64,000 nucleotides of DNA from Falsiruegeria mediterranea M17. GTDB taxonomy: Bacteria; Pseudomonadota; Alphaproteobacteria; Rhodobacterales; Rhodobacteraceae. The notes under the pieces were generated by a model that ran no database searches, was not told where the DNA came from, and was given only the letters and a program-made list of their open reading frames with translations. The stretch covers positions 124,001 through 188,000 of the forward strand of contig NZ_ONZG01000005.1 in assembly GCF_900302455.1 (NCBI RefSeq), read 5' to 3'. This document shows positions 8,759 through 18,003 of this stretch, in pieces. Positions within the stretch are counted from its first letter, which is position 1, and the number at the start of each line of letters is the position of its first letter. The position numbers were made by a program, and so were the translations under genes.

Positions 8759-9172
8759 TCAGCTGCTGTGGGACCACTCCAGCAGATCGGGAGACCAGTG
8801 GTTGCGCCGCACAGTCTGCGAGGTTCCGGTGCAGTCGACTTCTGCGTCGTAGAACCGCCCGCCATTGACCTTGTCGTCATAGACACGCGTTACCACAAGC
8901 TTTTGTCCCGCCATCGGGCACAGCAATCGGGTTCCATTGACGCTCAGATCAAATGCCAGAAACACTGTGCCGCTGCTGAACTGTCTCAGAGCATATCGGC
9001 TATTTGCGGGTACGCTCAGGGTTTGCCCAACCAATCGGCCCTCTGTCGTCTGGCTTTCGACATCGACGCTGTCTTGACCTAGCAACGCCGCCCCAACAAT
9101 CGGCGTATAGACTGCAACGCCGCACCCTGACGGCACGGCGAGCAAGGCGGTCAGCAGTAGTCGTCGGATCAA
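8759..9172 (-). CDS. Small putative lipoprotein of unknown function, coupled to the upstream regulator
   Basis: The frame is open to 9241, but that region overlaps the end of the regulator gene. A TTG at 9172 fits better. It overlaps the regulator stop as TTGA and begins a signal sequence MIRRLLLTALLAVPSGC with a possible lipobox cysteine at residue 17 (Pro at -3 makes this weak). The protein would have 137 residues. The middle reads AVYTPIVGAALLGQDSVDVESQ, and two cysteines (in RLLCPMAG and EVDCTG) remain in the mature part. I do not recognise the family. The coupling suggests expression with the regulator, with no functional link proved. Confidence 0.68.
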   Translation of the reverse strand: MIRRLLLTALLAVPSGCGVAVYTPIVGAALLGQDSVDVESQTTEGRLVGQTLSVPANSRYALRQFSSGTVFLAFDLSVNGTRLLCPMAGQKLVVTRVYDDKVNGGRFYDAEVDCTGTSQTVRRNHWSPDLLEWSHSS

Positions 9173-10173
9173 ACAGACAAACGCGAAGCCTGCGCTCCGC
9201 GCTCTCGATAAGGCGTGGTGTTGTAATGCGCCCGGTAGCATTTGGAAAAATGGCTGGGCGACGCGAAACCACAGGCCAACGCCACATTGATCACGCTCAT
9301 GTCCGTCTGCATCAGCAGGTTGCGTGCCTTTTGCAGGCGCAGTTCCATGTAATAGCGTTTCGGCGATCTGTTAAGGTAGCGCCGGAACAGGCGCTCCAGC
9401 TGCCGGGTCGACATACCCACATCCTTGGCCAGGATCGAGGGGCTGATGGGTTCCTCGATGTTCTTTTCCATCATCTGGATGACCTGGCTCAGCTTTGGGT
9501 GACGCACACCGATTCGCGTCGGCGTCGACAGGCGTTGCGTGTCCTGGTCGGTCCGGATCGAAGAATAGATCATCTGATCCGCCACGGCATTTGCCAGCTC
9601 TTCGCCGTGATCTTCGGCAATCACCTTGAGCATCAGGTCGATGGAGGAAGTGCCACCTGCGGTGGTCATCCGGTTGCCCTCGTGCAGGAAGACAGATTTC
9701 GTCAATTCGACCTCGTCGAACTCTTCGGCAAAGCTGTCGGCGTTTTCCCAATGGATCGTCGCTTTCTTGCCATCTAGCAGACCGGCCTTCGCCATCGTAT
9801 AAGCCCCGGTGCACAGCCCCGCGATCTTGAGCCCCTTTCGGGCCTCGCGACGCAGCCAATTCAGCACCTTCTTGGTCGTGGAAACCTGCACATCGACGCC
9901 GCCGCACAGCAGAATAACGTCATCGCGGGCCAATTCGATCAGGTCGTCGTCCAGCTTGAAGGTGGTTCCCGCAGAACAACTGACGGCATCACCGCCTTCA
10001 CCCAACAAGATCCAGCTGTAAAGCTCGCGGTTCGACATTCGGTTTGCGATCCGAAGACTGTCGAGCGCCGAAGCGAAGGACAGCATCGAAAACTTGTCCA
10101 AAAGGACAAAGACGAACCGTTTTGGTTTGGTCTGATCGGTGTCCACTTCGACAACTTGGCGTTGCTCTTGCAT
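9169..10173 (-). CDS. GlxA-type transcriptional regulator (DJ-1/PfpI domain plus AraC HTH)
   Basis: A 334-residue regulator. Residues about 18-190 form a class I glutamine-amidotransferase-like (DJ-1/PfpI) domain: FVFVLLDKFSMLSFASALD, then the elbow GLCTGAYTMAKAGLLDGKKA containing a cysteine at the usual nucleophile position. Residues about 225-330 form an AraC DNA-binding domain with two helix-turn-helix motifs and the C-terminal signature ACGFASPSHFSKCYRAHYNTTPYRERG. The closest described relatives by layout are GbdR/CdhR-like regulators of glycine betaine and carnitine catabolism, but the ligand cannot be read here. It is divergent from the DAHP synthase gene; the 171-base space between them should hold both promoters. 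Confidence 0.88.
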   Translation of the reverse strand: MQEQRQVVEVDTDQTKPKRFVFVLLDKFSMLSFASALDSLRIANRMSNRELYSWILLGEGGDAVSCSAGTTFKLDDDLIELARDDVILLCGGVDVQVSTTKKVLNWLRREARKGLKIAGLCTGAYTMAKAGLLDGKKATIHWENADSFAEEFDEVELTKSVFLHEGNRMTTAGGTSSIDLMLKVIAEDHGEELANAVADQMIYSSIRTDQDTQRLSTPTRIGVRHPKLSQVIQMMEKNIEEPISPSILAKDVGMSTRQLERLFRRYLNRSPKRYYMELRLQKARNLLMQTDMSVINVALACGFASPSHFSKCYRAHYNTTPYRERGAQASRLSV

Positions 10174-10344
10174 GGCTCAGCATTCCTTATTCGCGGGCGT
10201 CGGTGGGTTGGAGAGTTTGGCGACGCTTTAGGCACCATGCTCAGAGCTTAATTACGACGTCAAGAGCCGCAAATCGCATATGGCCTCTCATGCCCGCATT
10301 TTGTATAGAGGCCCCCTGAGAATACCTTAGCGGAGATTAGAGCT

Positions 10345-11715
10345 ATGAGTGAGTGGCAAAAACAGAACTGGCGCACCAAACCGCGGGTTCAGATGCCCGA
10401 CTATACCGATGCCGCGGCCCTGGCCGCAGTCGAGTCACAGCTTTCGAACTATCCGCCGCTAGTGTTTGCAGGAGAGGCCCGGACCCTTAAGCAACAACTG
10501 GGTGCTGCTGCGCGCGGCGAGGCCTTTCTGCTGCAGGGTGGCGATTGCGCCGAAAGCTTTGAACAATTCAGCGCGGATGCGATCCGCGACACGTTCAAGG
10601 TCATGCTGCAGATGGCGATGGTTCTGACCTATGGCGCCAAGGTTCCGGTGGTCAAAGTGGGCCGCATGGCAGGCCAATTCGCAAAGCCGCGTTCGGCTCC
10701 GACTGAAGTTGTGGATGGCGTGGAGCTGCCCAGCTACCGCGGCGACATCATCAACGAACTGGCCTTCACGCCCGAGGCGCGCATTCCCGATCCCAAGAAG
10801 ATGCTGCAAGCCTACACCCAGGCTGCCGCGACGCTGAACCTGCTCAGGGCTTTTTCGACCGGTGGTTTCGCCGACATGAAGCGTGTGCACTCGTGGACGT
10901 TGGGCTTTACCGATGATCAGGAAGTGCAGAAGTATTCCGAGATCGCCAGCCGAATCCAGGACAGCATCGACTTCATGGCAGCCGCCGGCATCAACTCGGA
11001 CACCATGCACGAGTTCTCGACAGTGGAGTTCTACACCAGCCACGAAAGCCTGCTGCTCGAGTATGAAGAGGCGCTGACCCGTCTTGATTCGACCTCTGGC
11101 AACTGGCTGGCTGGGTCCGGTCACATGATCTGGATCGGCGACCGCACTCGTCAGCCTGACGGCGCGCATGTGGAATTCTGCCGGGGCGTGTTGAACCCGA
11201 TCGGGCTCAAGACCGGGCCGTCAACGACCGCCGAAGACCTCAAGGTGCTGATGGCCAAGCTGAACCCCGAAAACGAAGAGGGTCGCCTGACCCTGATCGC
11301 CCGTTTTGGAGCAGGCAACGTGGGCGAGCATCTGCCGCGCCTGATCAAGGCGGTGAAGGAAGAAGGTGCCAATGTCACTTGGGTCTGTGACCCGATGCAC
11401 GGCAACACCATCAAATCCTCGACCGGCTACAAGACACGGCCGTTTGATTCCGTTCTGCGCGAAGTGCGCGACTTCTTTGGCGTTCACGCCGCTGAAAGCA
11501 CCATTCCCGGTGGCGTACATTTCGAGATGACCGGCCAGGACGTCACCGAATGCACCGGCGGCATCCGTGCTGTGACCGACGAGGACTTGAGCGATCGCTA
11601 TCACACCGCCTGTGATCCGCGCCTGAATGCCAGCCAGTCGCTGGAGCTTGCCTTCCTGGTGGCCGAAGAGCTGACCAAGCTGCGTTCGGATCGTGGCGCG
11701 CGCGCCGCGGGCTGA
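10345..11715 (+). CDS. Class II 3-deoxy-7-phosphoheptulonate (DAHP) synthase
   Basis: A 456-residue enzyme that condenses phosphoenolpyruvate and erythrose 4-phosphate in the first step of the shikimate pathway in the cytoplasm. It is clearly the class II (plant-like) type. N-terminal [17 protein letters not shown], then [14 protein letters not shown] (about residues 61-74) with the metal-binding cysteine, [16 protein letters not shown], the RAFSTGGF segment and [19 protein letters not shown]. The C-terminal half has [10 protein letters not shown] (PEP/metal region) and the [14 protein letters not shown] motif. Length is normal. It ends shortly before a strong terminator. A second shikimate gene, aroQ, is at 54023, far away and not part of this transcript. 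Confidence 0.95.
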   Translation: MSEWQKQNWRTKPRVQMPDYTDAAALAAVESQLSNYPPLVFAGEARTLKQQLGAAARGEAFLLQGGDCAESFEQFSADAIRDTFKVMLQMAMVLTYGAKVPVVKVGRMAGQFAKPRSAPTEVVDGVELPSYRGDIINELAFTPEARIPDPKKMLQAYTQAAATLNLLRAFSTGGFADMKRVHSWTLGFTDDQEVQKYSEIASRIQDSIDFMAAAGINSDTMHEFSTVEFYTSHESLLLEYEEALTRLDSTSGNWLAGSGHMIWIGDRTRQPDGAHVEFCRGVLNPIGLKTGPSTTAEDLKVLMAKLNPENEEGRLTLIARFGAGNVGEHLPRLIKAVKEEGANVTWVCDPMHGNTIKSSTGYKTRPFDSVLREVRDFFGVHAAESTIPGGVHFEMTGQDVTECTGGIRAVTDEDLSDRYHTACDPRLNASQSLELAFLVAEELTKLRSDRGARAAG

Positions 11716-11739
11716 AGCTGAGAGATAGTCCAAAAGACA

Positions 11740-11768
11740 AAGGGCGGAGCTGTTGCTCCGCCCTTTCT
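11740..11768. terminator. Rho-independent terminator between DAHP synthase and RTX-like gene
   Basis: AAGGGCGGAGC (11740-11750), loop TGTT and GCTCCGCCCTT (11755-11765) form a perfect 11-bp stem followed by TTCTTG. It ends the DAHP synthase transcript and, with A-rich sequence on the left, can also serve the convergent RTX-like gene. Confidence 0.88.
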
Positions 11769-11772
11769 TGTT

Positions 11773-13494
11773 TTAACTGTACTCATCATAGTTGTGATAG
11801 ACGATCATCTGAACGTTGAGGCTGTCGCGGGCCACAACATTTCCCTCCAGATCCAACCAGGTCTCGTCTCCAACTTCGTCAACGTACAGGAACCCGGCCG
11901 AGACATCCGCCGCGTCAGTCTCTTCGAGTCTCAAGGCTTCAATACCGTCCAGGTGAATTGCGCTGGAGCCGTCTTCGGTTTGTACAATCGAAACGCGACC
12001 GCGCAAGTCATAGCTGGGACCATGGGGTAAATCCCCTTCGTGGGTGTACGCCCCGTTGGCAAACCAGACATTGACGACTTCGCTCTCTGGCTCGAAGTCG
12101 GTGATCACCGCCGCACCCAGATCATCGTCAGGATGCAGAACCGCCCTGAAGGCGTCTGTGCCCGTGCCGCCACTCACCAGATCACCGTTAGCCAGGTACA
12201 TGTGATCATCGCCGGTACCCCCATCCAGCGTGTCGGCTGCGTCATCCTGGAATTTTCTCGCATCGTCACTGTGATTTCCGTGGAAACCATACGCCTGGCT
12301 ACCATGGATGATATCGTTGCCTGCGCCGCCAGAAAGCGTTTGCGCCCCATCCCGGCCGAGCAGCGCCTCGTTGCCGGACCCGCCGTTCACCGTGCTCTCA
12401 CCTGTGGCCCAGACGGTCATACTGCTTGCACTACCCTCGACCACACCGGCGCCATCGACCGCGACGTGCATATGTTCGGCTCCATCAGTCCCCATCACGG
12501 TGTCGTTTTCACCGGCGTGAACCACCACATCCCTGGCAGCATCGATCCGAACCAGGTCTGCTGACGCGTCACCAAAGGTGTCGATATAGCCATGGCTTTC
12601 AGCGGCCGAGAAGATGATCGTATCGTTGCCCTCGCCACCATAAAGATTGTGCTGGATGACCTCATTGTCGTGCGGCAGGCTCCAATAACGCGGGTCGTCA
12701 TCCCCGCGGTCCTGCACGATGCTGTCGGGCAGGGCGGTTTCGCCATCGCCCGTGACAATGATTACATCGTTCCCCGCACCGCCATTCACGATAGAGGCGT
12801 CTGACAACACCTCAATTCTGTTGTCACCTTCTCCGGCCAGCAGGAATTGATAGGGATCTCCTTGTTCCGGCTCTGTTATCTCAATTTCGCTGTCGTCCGC
12901 CATTCGAAGTTCAAAATCGTGCAGCGGCCCCCTAAAGGAGTCATCATCATCGCGGATCTCGGCTTCGAAGACCACCGAACCCCCTGGCAACTCGGTCACG
13001 CCAGGAAGGGTGAGCAACAATTCACCATTCCGCGAAACAAGTCCCAACCCGTCTTCATCCGTCAGCGGAACCACGTGAATTTCAGTGTCGAAGTCTTCCA
13101 AAACCAGTTGATCCCGTGTGGGATCAAAATCGGTAATCCGGCTGGTCGGGGTTTCATCGTTGAAGCGGTGCGAGACATCCAGGGCAAACCGATCTGCCCC
13201 TTCGCCGCCAGTTGCGGTGTTGCCATGCGAAACATCGAAATGATCGTCGCCCGAACCCCCAATCAGGATGTCAGTTTCTTCAGGATTGCCGCTTAGCGTA
13301 TCATCGCCACTCCCGCCGGTCAGCGTGTCACTCTGGCCTTGGGTTCCGATAAGGGTGAGCGGGTCGTCCTTGGGCAAGGAATCTGTAGGGTCTTCTGGCG
13401 CGTCAGGTTCCGCGCGCAGCGGATCATCTTCGTCGAGCATGGCCGTAGTCGCTGCGCCCAAACCCAACACAGATAACAATAACAGTAATTCCAA
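11773..13494 (-). CDS. Acidic RTX-like calcium-binding repeat protein
   Basis: About 573 residues, very acidic. The start chosen is the TTG at 13494 because GGAG lies 6 bases before it; the frame also has a TTG at 13509 with no such site. The N-terminus is a hydrophobic stretch (MELLLLLSVLGLGAATTAML), a membrane anchor or uncleaved signal. Scattered hemolysin-type nonapeptides follow: LTGGSGDDTLSG, LIGGSGDDHFD, ATGGEGADRF, VNGGAGNDVI, LYGGEGNDTII, VNGGSGNEAL, LSGGAGNDII and LDGGTGDDHMY, each fitting GGxGxDxxx. Such repeats bind Ca2+ and fold as parallel beta-rolls, usually outside the cell. No type I secretion genes are adjacent. The 274-base upstream region (13510-13783) is A/T-rich and probably holds its promoter. 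Confidence 0.85.
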   Translation of the reverse strand: MELLLLLSVLGLGAATTAMLDEDDPLRAEPDAPEDPTDSLPKDDPLTLIGTQGQSDTLTGGSGDDTLSGNPEETDILIGGSGDDHFDVSHGNTATGGEGADRFALDVSHRFNDETPTSRITDFDPTRDQLVLEDFDTEIHVVPLTDEDGLGLVSRNGELLLTLPGVTELPGGSVVFEAEIRDDDDSFRGPLHDFELRMADDSEIEITEPEQGDPYQFLLAGEGDNRIEVLSDASIVNGGAGNDVIIVTGDGETALPDSIVQDRGDDDPRYWSLPHDNEVIQHNLYGGEGNDTIIFSAAESHGYIDTFGDASADLVRIDAARDVVVHAGENDTVMGTDGAEHMHVAVDGAGVVEGSASSMTVWATGESTVNGGSGNEALLGRDGAQTLSGGAGNDIIHGSQAYGFHGNHSDDARKFQDDAADTLDGGTGDDHMYLANGDLVSGGTGTDAFRAVLHPDDDLGAAVITDFEPESEVVNVWFANGAYTHEGDLPHGPSYDLRGRVSIVQTEDGSSAIHLDGIEALRLEETDAADVSAGFLYVDEVGDETWLDLEGNVVARDSLNVQMIVYHNYDEYS

Positions 13495-13783
13495 TGGGAT
13501 CTCCGTCAAAAGTAGCTTTTGCGAATGCGATCATCCCCCCGGTTTGAATCGCATCGCGCATAAGTAATCTCCCCTAAGTTTATCAAAAATGAAATATGAT
13601 CAATTTCTAATTGTTGTCATTCTTTCTCAAAATTCACATCGAGTTGGCATAGTGCACGGTGTCGTACGCCTGGGATGGAGAGGAAACACTGATCCGCGCC
13701 CAATAAAGGGTTTGCAGGGCGCTTTCCCAAATTCCAGCGAGTTCCTTTACCGCTTCTTTTGAGACAACTGCGCCTCAGACAGC

Positions 13784-14461
13784 TCACACCTCGTCGCGTG
13801 AGGCCACCAGGCGTAGATGCGGTGCACCGTCAAAGCTGGCTGGCTCTTCTGCAAGCCCGGGAACTTCTTCGACCACTGCAGGTGGCACCGTGTGTTCGCC
13901 GTTCAGGTCGCGCAGCTGGGACCGGGTCACGTCAAAGCTGTGCGAGGTCCGTTTTCCCAATTCCCCTTCGGCGACGAGGACACCCAACGCACGGCTGGTG
14001 TCGCCAAAATCGCTCTTGAGCGGCAGCAGGACCATCCGCGCCTCTAGCGGGCTAAGTGCAAAGCGGCGTTCAGCAATCAGATCCAGTTCGGCGACGGCGG
14101 GGGTGTCGAACATATGCTCTAGAACGGCACCTACTTCGGCACGCGCCGCACTGGTGAACAGGGCGGTCAAGGGCATGCCGCGCACTTCCATCCCGGTCAG
14201 TTCGGTCAGATGCTGACCGGCCAGCCGAAACCGGGCCACGCCCGGCGCGATGCGTTCCAGAATGAAGGCGTAAGGCAGGATGTTTTCCAATCCACGCGGA
14301 TCAATGGCAGAGCGCAGCGGCACATCATCATCGGTGCGCAGCGCAGACCAATAGGCCTCGGCTTGACGGAGGGGAGACAGGCTGCGTCCACTGCGAAACC
14401 GGTCCATCGAAACCACCTTCTCCAATTTGTCACTCAACGTATCACCCAAAAAGCGCCGCAT
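13784..14461 (-). CDS. PAS-domain protein (PAS_5/DUF1339 family)
   Basis: From the ATG at 14461 the protein has 225 residues; AAGGA lies about 10 bases upstream, and the longer frame to 14515 lacks a site. The central part (about residues 35-155) resembles the PAS_5 family of alphaproteobacteria: AEAYWSALRTDDDVPLRSAI, LENILPYAFILERIAPGVAR, FRLAGQHLTELTGMEVRGMP and ALSPLEARMVLLPL. There is no kinase or output domain and no membrane segment, so it would be a soluble sensor or adaptor. Family members in Caulobacter-like bacteria link to cell-cycle or polarity control; a role here is not shown. It is divergent from yicC. Confidence 0.78.
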   Translation of the reverse strand: MRRFLGDTLSDKLEKVVSMDRFRSGRSLSPLRQAEAYWSALRTDDDVPLRSAIDPRGLENILPYAFILERIAPGVARFRLAGQHLTELTGMEVRGMPLTALFTSAARAEVGAVLEHMFDTPAVAELDLIAERRFALSPLEARMVLLPLKSDFGDTSRALGVLVAEGELGKRTSHSFDVTRSQLRDLNGEHTVPPAVVEEVPGLAEEPASFDGAPHLRLVASRDEV

Positions 14462-14732
14462 GCCATTGTTCCTTTTCGTGTCGGCTGGGGCGATTTGGAC
14501 TTCGCACAGCAGCACAACAGGTTACCCAAAAGTTAATCTGGCATGGGTTGAGTCAATTTTGGAGCAAATCTTTAACGAATGGTTAACATCCCCGAAGTTG
14601 TTCTTAACAAGCGGGAGATCGCCCTTGTTTTGCGGTCTTGGCGCCCCCGCGCGCGCCGCCAGGTCTTGCCCTGACACCCCCTATGGCATTAGGTGCGACC
14701 ACGTATAGGGATCGCTGCGAGGTAGAACACGT

Positions 14733-15623
14733 ATGATCAGATCGATGACAGGCTTTGCATCCGCACGCGGAGAACGTGGGCCCCACAGTTGGGCCTGGGA
14801 ATTGCGCAGCGTGAACTCCAAGGGGTTGGATCTGCGTATCCGGGTTCCGGACTGGCTCGAAGGGCTTGAGGCTGCGCTGCGTGCCGATCTGCCAAAATCG
14901 GTCGCGCGTGGAAGCGTGACGGTGTCACTGCGTGTCAGCCGTGCCGAGGAAACCGGCGGGTTGCAGCTGAACTCTGCCGCGTTGGACACCGCATTGGCGG
15001 CCCTGTCCGAGATCGAAGACCGCGCGATGCAGCGTGGTGTCACTTTGGCCCCGTCCAAGGCGTCCGACCTGTTGGCCTTGCGCGGCATGCTCGAGGTCAG
15101 CACGGGCGACGACGATCCCGCACCGCTTGTTGCGCAAATGAAATCCGAGTTTTCTGACCTGGTTGCAGCATTTCTGCAAATGCGCGGCACCGAAGGGCAG
15201 GCGCTGCACAGCATCCTGAACGGTCAGCTGGACACCGTCGAAACCTTGACGGCTCAAGCAGCTGGCTTGGCCGAGGCGCGCACCGCGCAAGTGGCCGAGA
15301 CACTCAAGACCAATTTGGCGCGCGTGTTGGACAACACCGACGGGGCCGATGCCGACCGCGTGGCACAAGAGTTGGCCCTTATCGCCGTCAAATCGGACGT
15401 CACAGAAGAGATCGACCGCCTGAAAGCCCACGTCGCTGCCGCGCGGGATCTGCTGGCACAGAACGGGGCCGTGGGCCGCAAGCTGGATTTCCTGATGCAG
15501 GAATTCAACCGCGAAGCCAACACGCTCTGCTCAAAGGCGCAGAACACCGAGCTGACCGCCGTGGGACTGGAGCTGAAAGCCGTGATCGACCAGATGCGCG
15601 AGCAGGTTCAAAATGTCGAATAA
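14733..15623 (+). CDS. YicC family protein (putative endoribonuclease)
   Basis: A 296-residue protein with both family signatures. The N-terminus is [14 protein letters not shown] followed by [20 protein letters not shown]. The conserved C-terminus has [22 protein letters not shown] followed by [18 protein letters not shown]. coli YicC has been described as a metal-dependent endoribonuclease. It overlaps the first possible gmk codon by 11 bases or precedes the preferred one by 19 bases; yicC-gmk pairing is common in proteobacteria and suggests an operon. Confidence 0.92.
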   Translation: MIRSMTGFASARGERGPHSWAWELRSVNSKGLDLRIRVPDWLEGLEAALRADLPKSVARGSVTVSLRVSRAEETGGLQLNSAALDTALAALSEIEDRAMQRGVTLAPSKASDLLALRGMLEVSTGDDDPAPLVAQMKSEFSDLVAAFLQMRGTEGQALHSILNGQLDTVETLTAQAAGLAEARTAQVAETLKTNLARVLDNTDGADADRVAQELALIAVKSDVTEEIDRLKAHVAAARDLLAQNGAVGRKLDFLMQEFNREANTLCSKAQNTELTAVGLELKAVIDQMREQVQNVE

Positions 15624-15642
15624 CGAAACGAAAGAGAACACC

Positions 15643-16284
15643 ATGCAAGATCGCCGGGGCCTCTTGATCATTCTGTCGTCCCCTTCGGGGGCCGGTAAAT
15701 CCACGCTCGCCCGCCGTCTCATGGCCTGGGACGAAAGCCTGAAATTCTCGATCTCAGCCACAACCCGGGCACCGCGTCCGGGCGAGGAACATGGGCGCGA
15801 ATACTTCTTTCAGACCGAGGATGAATTCAAACAGCAGGTTATGGATGGCGAGATGCTGGAACATGCCCACGTGTTCGGCAATTTCTATGGATCGCCCGCG
15901 GGTCCGGTGCGCGACACCATCGTGTCGGGGCAGGACGTGCTCTTTGACGTCGATTGGCAAGGCGAGATCCAGATCCGAAATTCGGATCTGGGCAAGCACG
16001 CACTGTCTATTTTCATCCTGCCGCCGTCAATCCGTGAGTTGCGTCGGCGCCTGGAAACGCGGGCGCAGGACAGTGACGACGTGATCAGCAAGCGGATGCT
16101 CAAAAGCTGGGACGAGATCAGCCACTGGGGCTATTACGATTATGTCCTGATCAACGATGATCTGGACGACACCGAAGCCAAGCTGAAAACCATTATCGAG
16201 GCAGAGCGCATGCGCCGCATCCAGCAGCCCGCGCTGCAACGCCATGTGCGTACTCTGCAAACCGAGTTCGAGGAGCTGTCATGA
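15643..16284 (+). CDS. gmk: Guanylate kinase
   Basis: Phosphorylates GMP to GDP with ATP in the cytoplasm. From the ATG at 15643 (GAAAGAGA upstream) it has 213 residues; an in-frame ATG at 15613 would add ten residues. The P-loop [10 protein letters not shown] is at residues 12-21. The GMP-binding region includes [19 protein letters not shown] (about 38-56). [14 protein letters not shown] and the lid-region [13 protein letters not shown] are typical. It overlaps the next gene by 4 bases (ATGA at 16281-16284). Confidence 0.95.
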   Translation: MQDRRGLLIILSSPSGAGKSTLARRLMAWDESLKFSISATTRAPRPGEEHGREYFFQTEDEFKQQVMDGEMLEHAHVFGNFYGSPAGPVRDTIVSGQDVLFDVDWQGEIQIRNSDLGKHALSIFILPPSIRELRRRLETRAQDSDDVISKRMLKSWDEISHWGYYDYVLINDDLDDTEAKLKTIIEAERMRRIQQPALQRHVRTLQTEFEELS

Positions 16285-16805
16285 CCATCTATGCCCTGGG
16301 CGATCACACGCCGGACATCCACGAAGACACCTGGGTCGCCCCGGACGCCAACCTGATCGGCAAAGTCGTGCTCGAGGCCGGATCGAGCGTCTGGTTCGGC
16401 TGCACAATCCGCGCCGATCATGAAGAGATCCGTGTGGGCGAGGGCAGCAACGTGCAGGAGAACTGCGTCATGCACATCGACGCTGGGTTTCCCCTGACCA
16501 TCGGCAAAAACTGCACCATCGGGCACAAGGTCATGCTGCACGGCTGCACCATTGGCGACAACACCCTGATCGGCATGGGCGCGACCATCCTGAACGGGGC
16601 CAAAATCGGTAAGAACTGCCTGATCGGGGCCGGGGCGCTCATCACCGAGAACAAGGAAATTCCCGACAACTCTCTGGTCATGGGCGCGCCAGGTAAGGTC
16701 GTGCGCGAGATTGATGAGGCCAACGCGCAACGCATCACCATGAGTGCGCAGCACTACCAAGAGAACATGCGCCGGTTTCGCGACACCATGACGCCCGCGG
16801 GTTGA
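16281..16805 (+). CDS. Gamma-carbonic anhydrase family hexapeptide-repeat protein
   Basis: A 174-residue left-handed beta-helix protein with repeated [LIV]-G-x4 hexapeptides ([27 protein letters not shown] and onward). The three histidines expected to bind the metal in trimeric gamma-carbonic anhydrases are present at H65, H82 and H87. The C-terminal APGKVVREI is typical of the YrdA/PaaY group. The family includes true carbonic anhydrases and thioesterase-like PaaY, so activity is uncertain. It is translationally coupled to gmk. Confidence 0.88.
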   Translation: MTIYALGDHTPDIHEDTWVAPDANLIGKVVLEAGSSVWFGCTIRADHEEIRVGEGSNVQENCVMHIDAGFPLTIGKNCTIGHKVMLHGCTIGDNTLIGMGATILNGAKIGKNCLIGAGALITENKEIPDNSLVMGAPGKVVREIDEANAQRITMSAQHYQENMRRFRDTMTPAG

Positions 16806-16878
16806 AGGCAAAGCAGGGAAAATGCCGCATAGGTGTTACAGTTGAGATGTAGGGACAGGCAAAGGCCCAATAGATGTT

Positions 16879-17937
16879 ATGAGTAATTTCATGTCAGACG
16901 AATTTATCCCTGACTTTGTCGAAGCGATCCCGTTGCCGGCCGTGTTGGTCGATCAATCCGAGCGTCTGATTGGCGCCAACGGCGTGGCGCGTGCGATGTT
17001 CGGCCAAAACATCGTCGGCCGCCACTTTGCCACGCTGCTGCGCCAACCGCAGATCATCGAGGCCATCGAGAAGAGCCTGGTTTCCAAAGATCCGACCGAG
17101 ACCCGGTATCTGTCCAACGACGGTGCGCAAGACACGACATTCATTGTGAATTGCCGCTATGTCCGCGGTGTGGGTGCCGTGCAAGGCGGAGCAGTGGTGG
17201 TCAGTTTCACGGATGTGACCCACTTAGAGCAAGCCAATCAGATGCGTCGTGATTTCGTCGCGAATGTCAGCCACGAGCTGCGCACGCCGCTGACCGCACT
17301 GATGGGGTTCATCGAAACCTTGCGCGGCCCGGCCAAGGACGACGCAGGTGCCCGCGAACGGTTCTTGGAAATCATGGACGGCGAAGCCAGCCGGATGAAC
17401 CGGTTGGTGGGCGATCTGCTGTCCCTGAACCGGGTCGAAAGCGAAGAGCGAGTGCGGCCCAAAGAAGAGCTGGACCTGACGGCGCAGATCACCTCGACCA
17501 TTCATTCAATCCGCCCCTTGGCGCAGGACGCAGGTGTGAGGCTGAACCTCGAAGCGCCCGACGCGCCGGTCTTGGTTATGGGGGATGCCGATCAGCTGCG
17601 CCAAGTGTTCACCAACCTGATCGAGAATGCGATCAAATACGGAGGCAGCGGCAGGCGTGTCGACATCAAACTGATCGAGATGGAGCGCGACGTGGCAGTC
17701 CGCGGCCCGTCTGCTCGGGTGCAGGTGATTGACCATGGTCCGGGGATCGATCCCGTGCACCTGCCACGCCTGACCGAACGGTTCTACCGCGCCGACAGCC
17801 ATCGCTCGCGCGAGTTGGGTGGCACCGGCCTGGGCCTGGCCATCGTCAAACACATCGTCAACCGCCACCGCGGGCGGCTGCGCGTAGAAAGCGAACTGGG
17901 GCAGGGGACCACCTTTACCGTCATTCTGCCGCGTTAA
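16879..17937 (+). CDS. phoR: Phosphate-regulon sensor histidine kinase PhoR, soluble form
   Basis: A 352-residue histidine kinase. Residues about 10-120 are a PAS domain (IPLPAVLVDQSERLIGANGVARAMFG). The dimerisation/phosphoacceptor box is FVANVSHELRTPLT with H132. The ATPase domain has the N-box QVFTNLIENAIKYG (N250), G1 DHGPGID (285-291) and G2 GGTGLGLAIVKH (314-325). No transmembrane segment precedes the PAS domain, unlike E. coli PhoR. With the pst-phoU-phoB genes downstream it is assigned as PhoR, which phosphorylates PhoB under phosphate limitation and is restrained by PstSCAB-PhoU. Confidence 0.88.
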   Translation: MSNFMSDEFIPDFVEAIPLPAVLVDQSERLIGANGVARAMFGQNIVGRHFATLLRQPQIIEAIEKSLVSKDPTETRYLSNDGAQDTTFIVNCRYVRGVGAVQGGAVVVSFTDVTHLEQANQMRRDFVANVSHELRTPLTALMGFIETLRGPAKDDAGARERFLEIMDGEASRMNRLVGDLLSLNRVESEERVRPKEELDLTAQITSTIHSIRPLAQDAGVRLNLEAPDAPVLVMGDADQLRQVFTNLIENAIKYGGSGRRVDIKLIEMERDVAVRGPSARVQVIDHGPGIDPVHLPRLTERFYRADSHRSRELGGTGLGLAIVKHIVNRHRGRLRVESELGQGTTFTVILPR

Positions 17938-18003
17938 GTGTGTTGCCATTTTGTTCTTGCGTCAGCAAACTCATGTCATCGGGTTTTGAGTGAGGGCAAA
18001 AAC

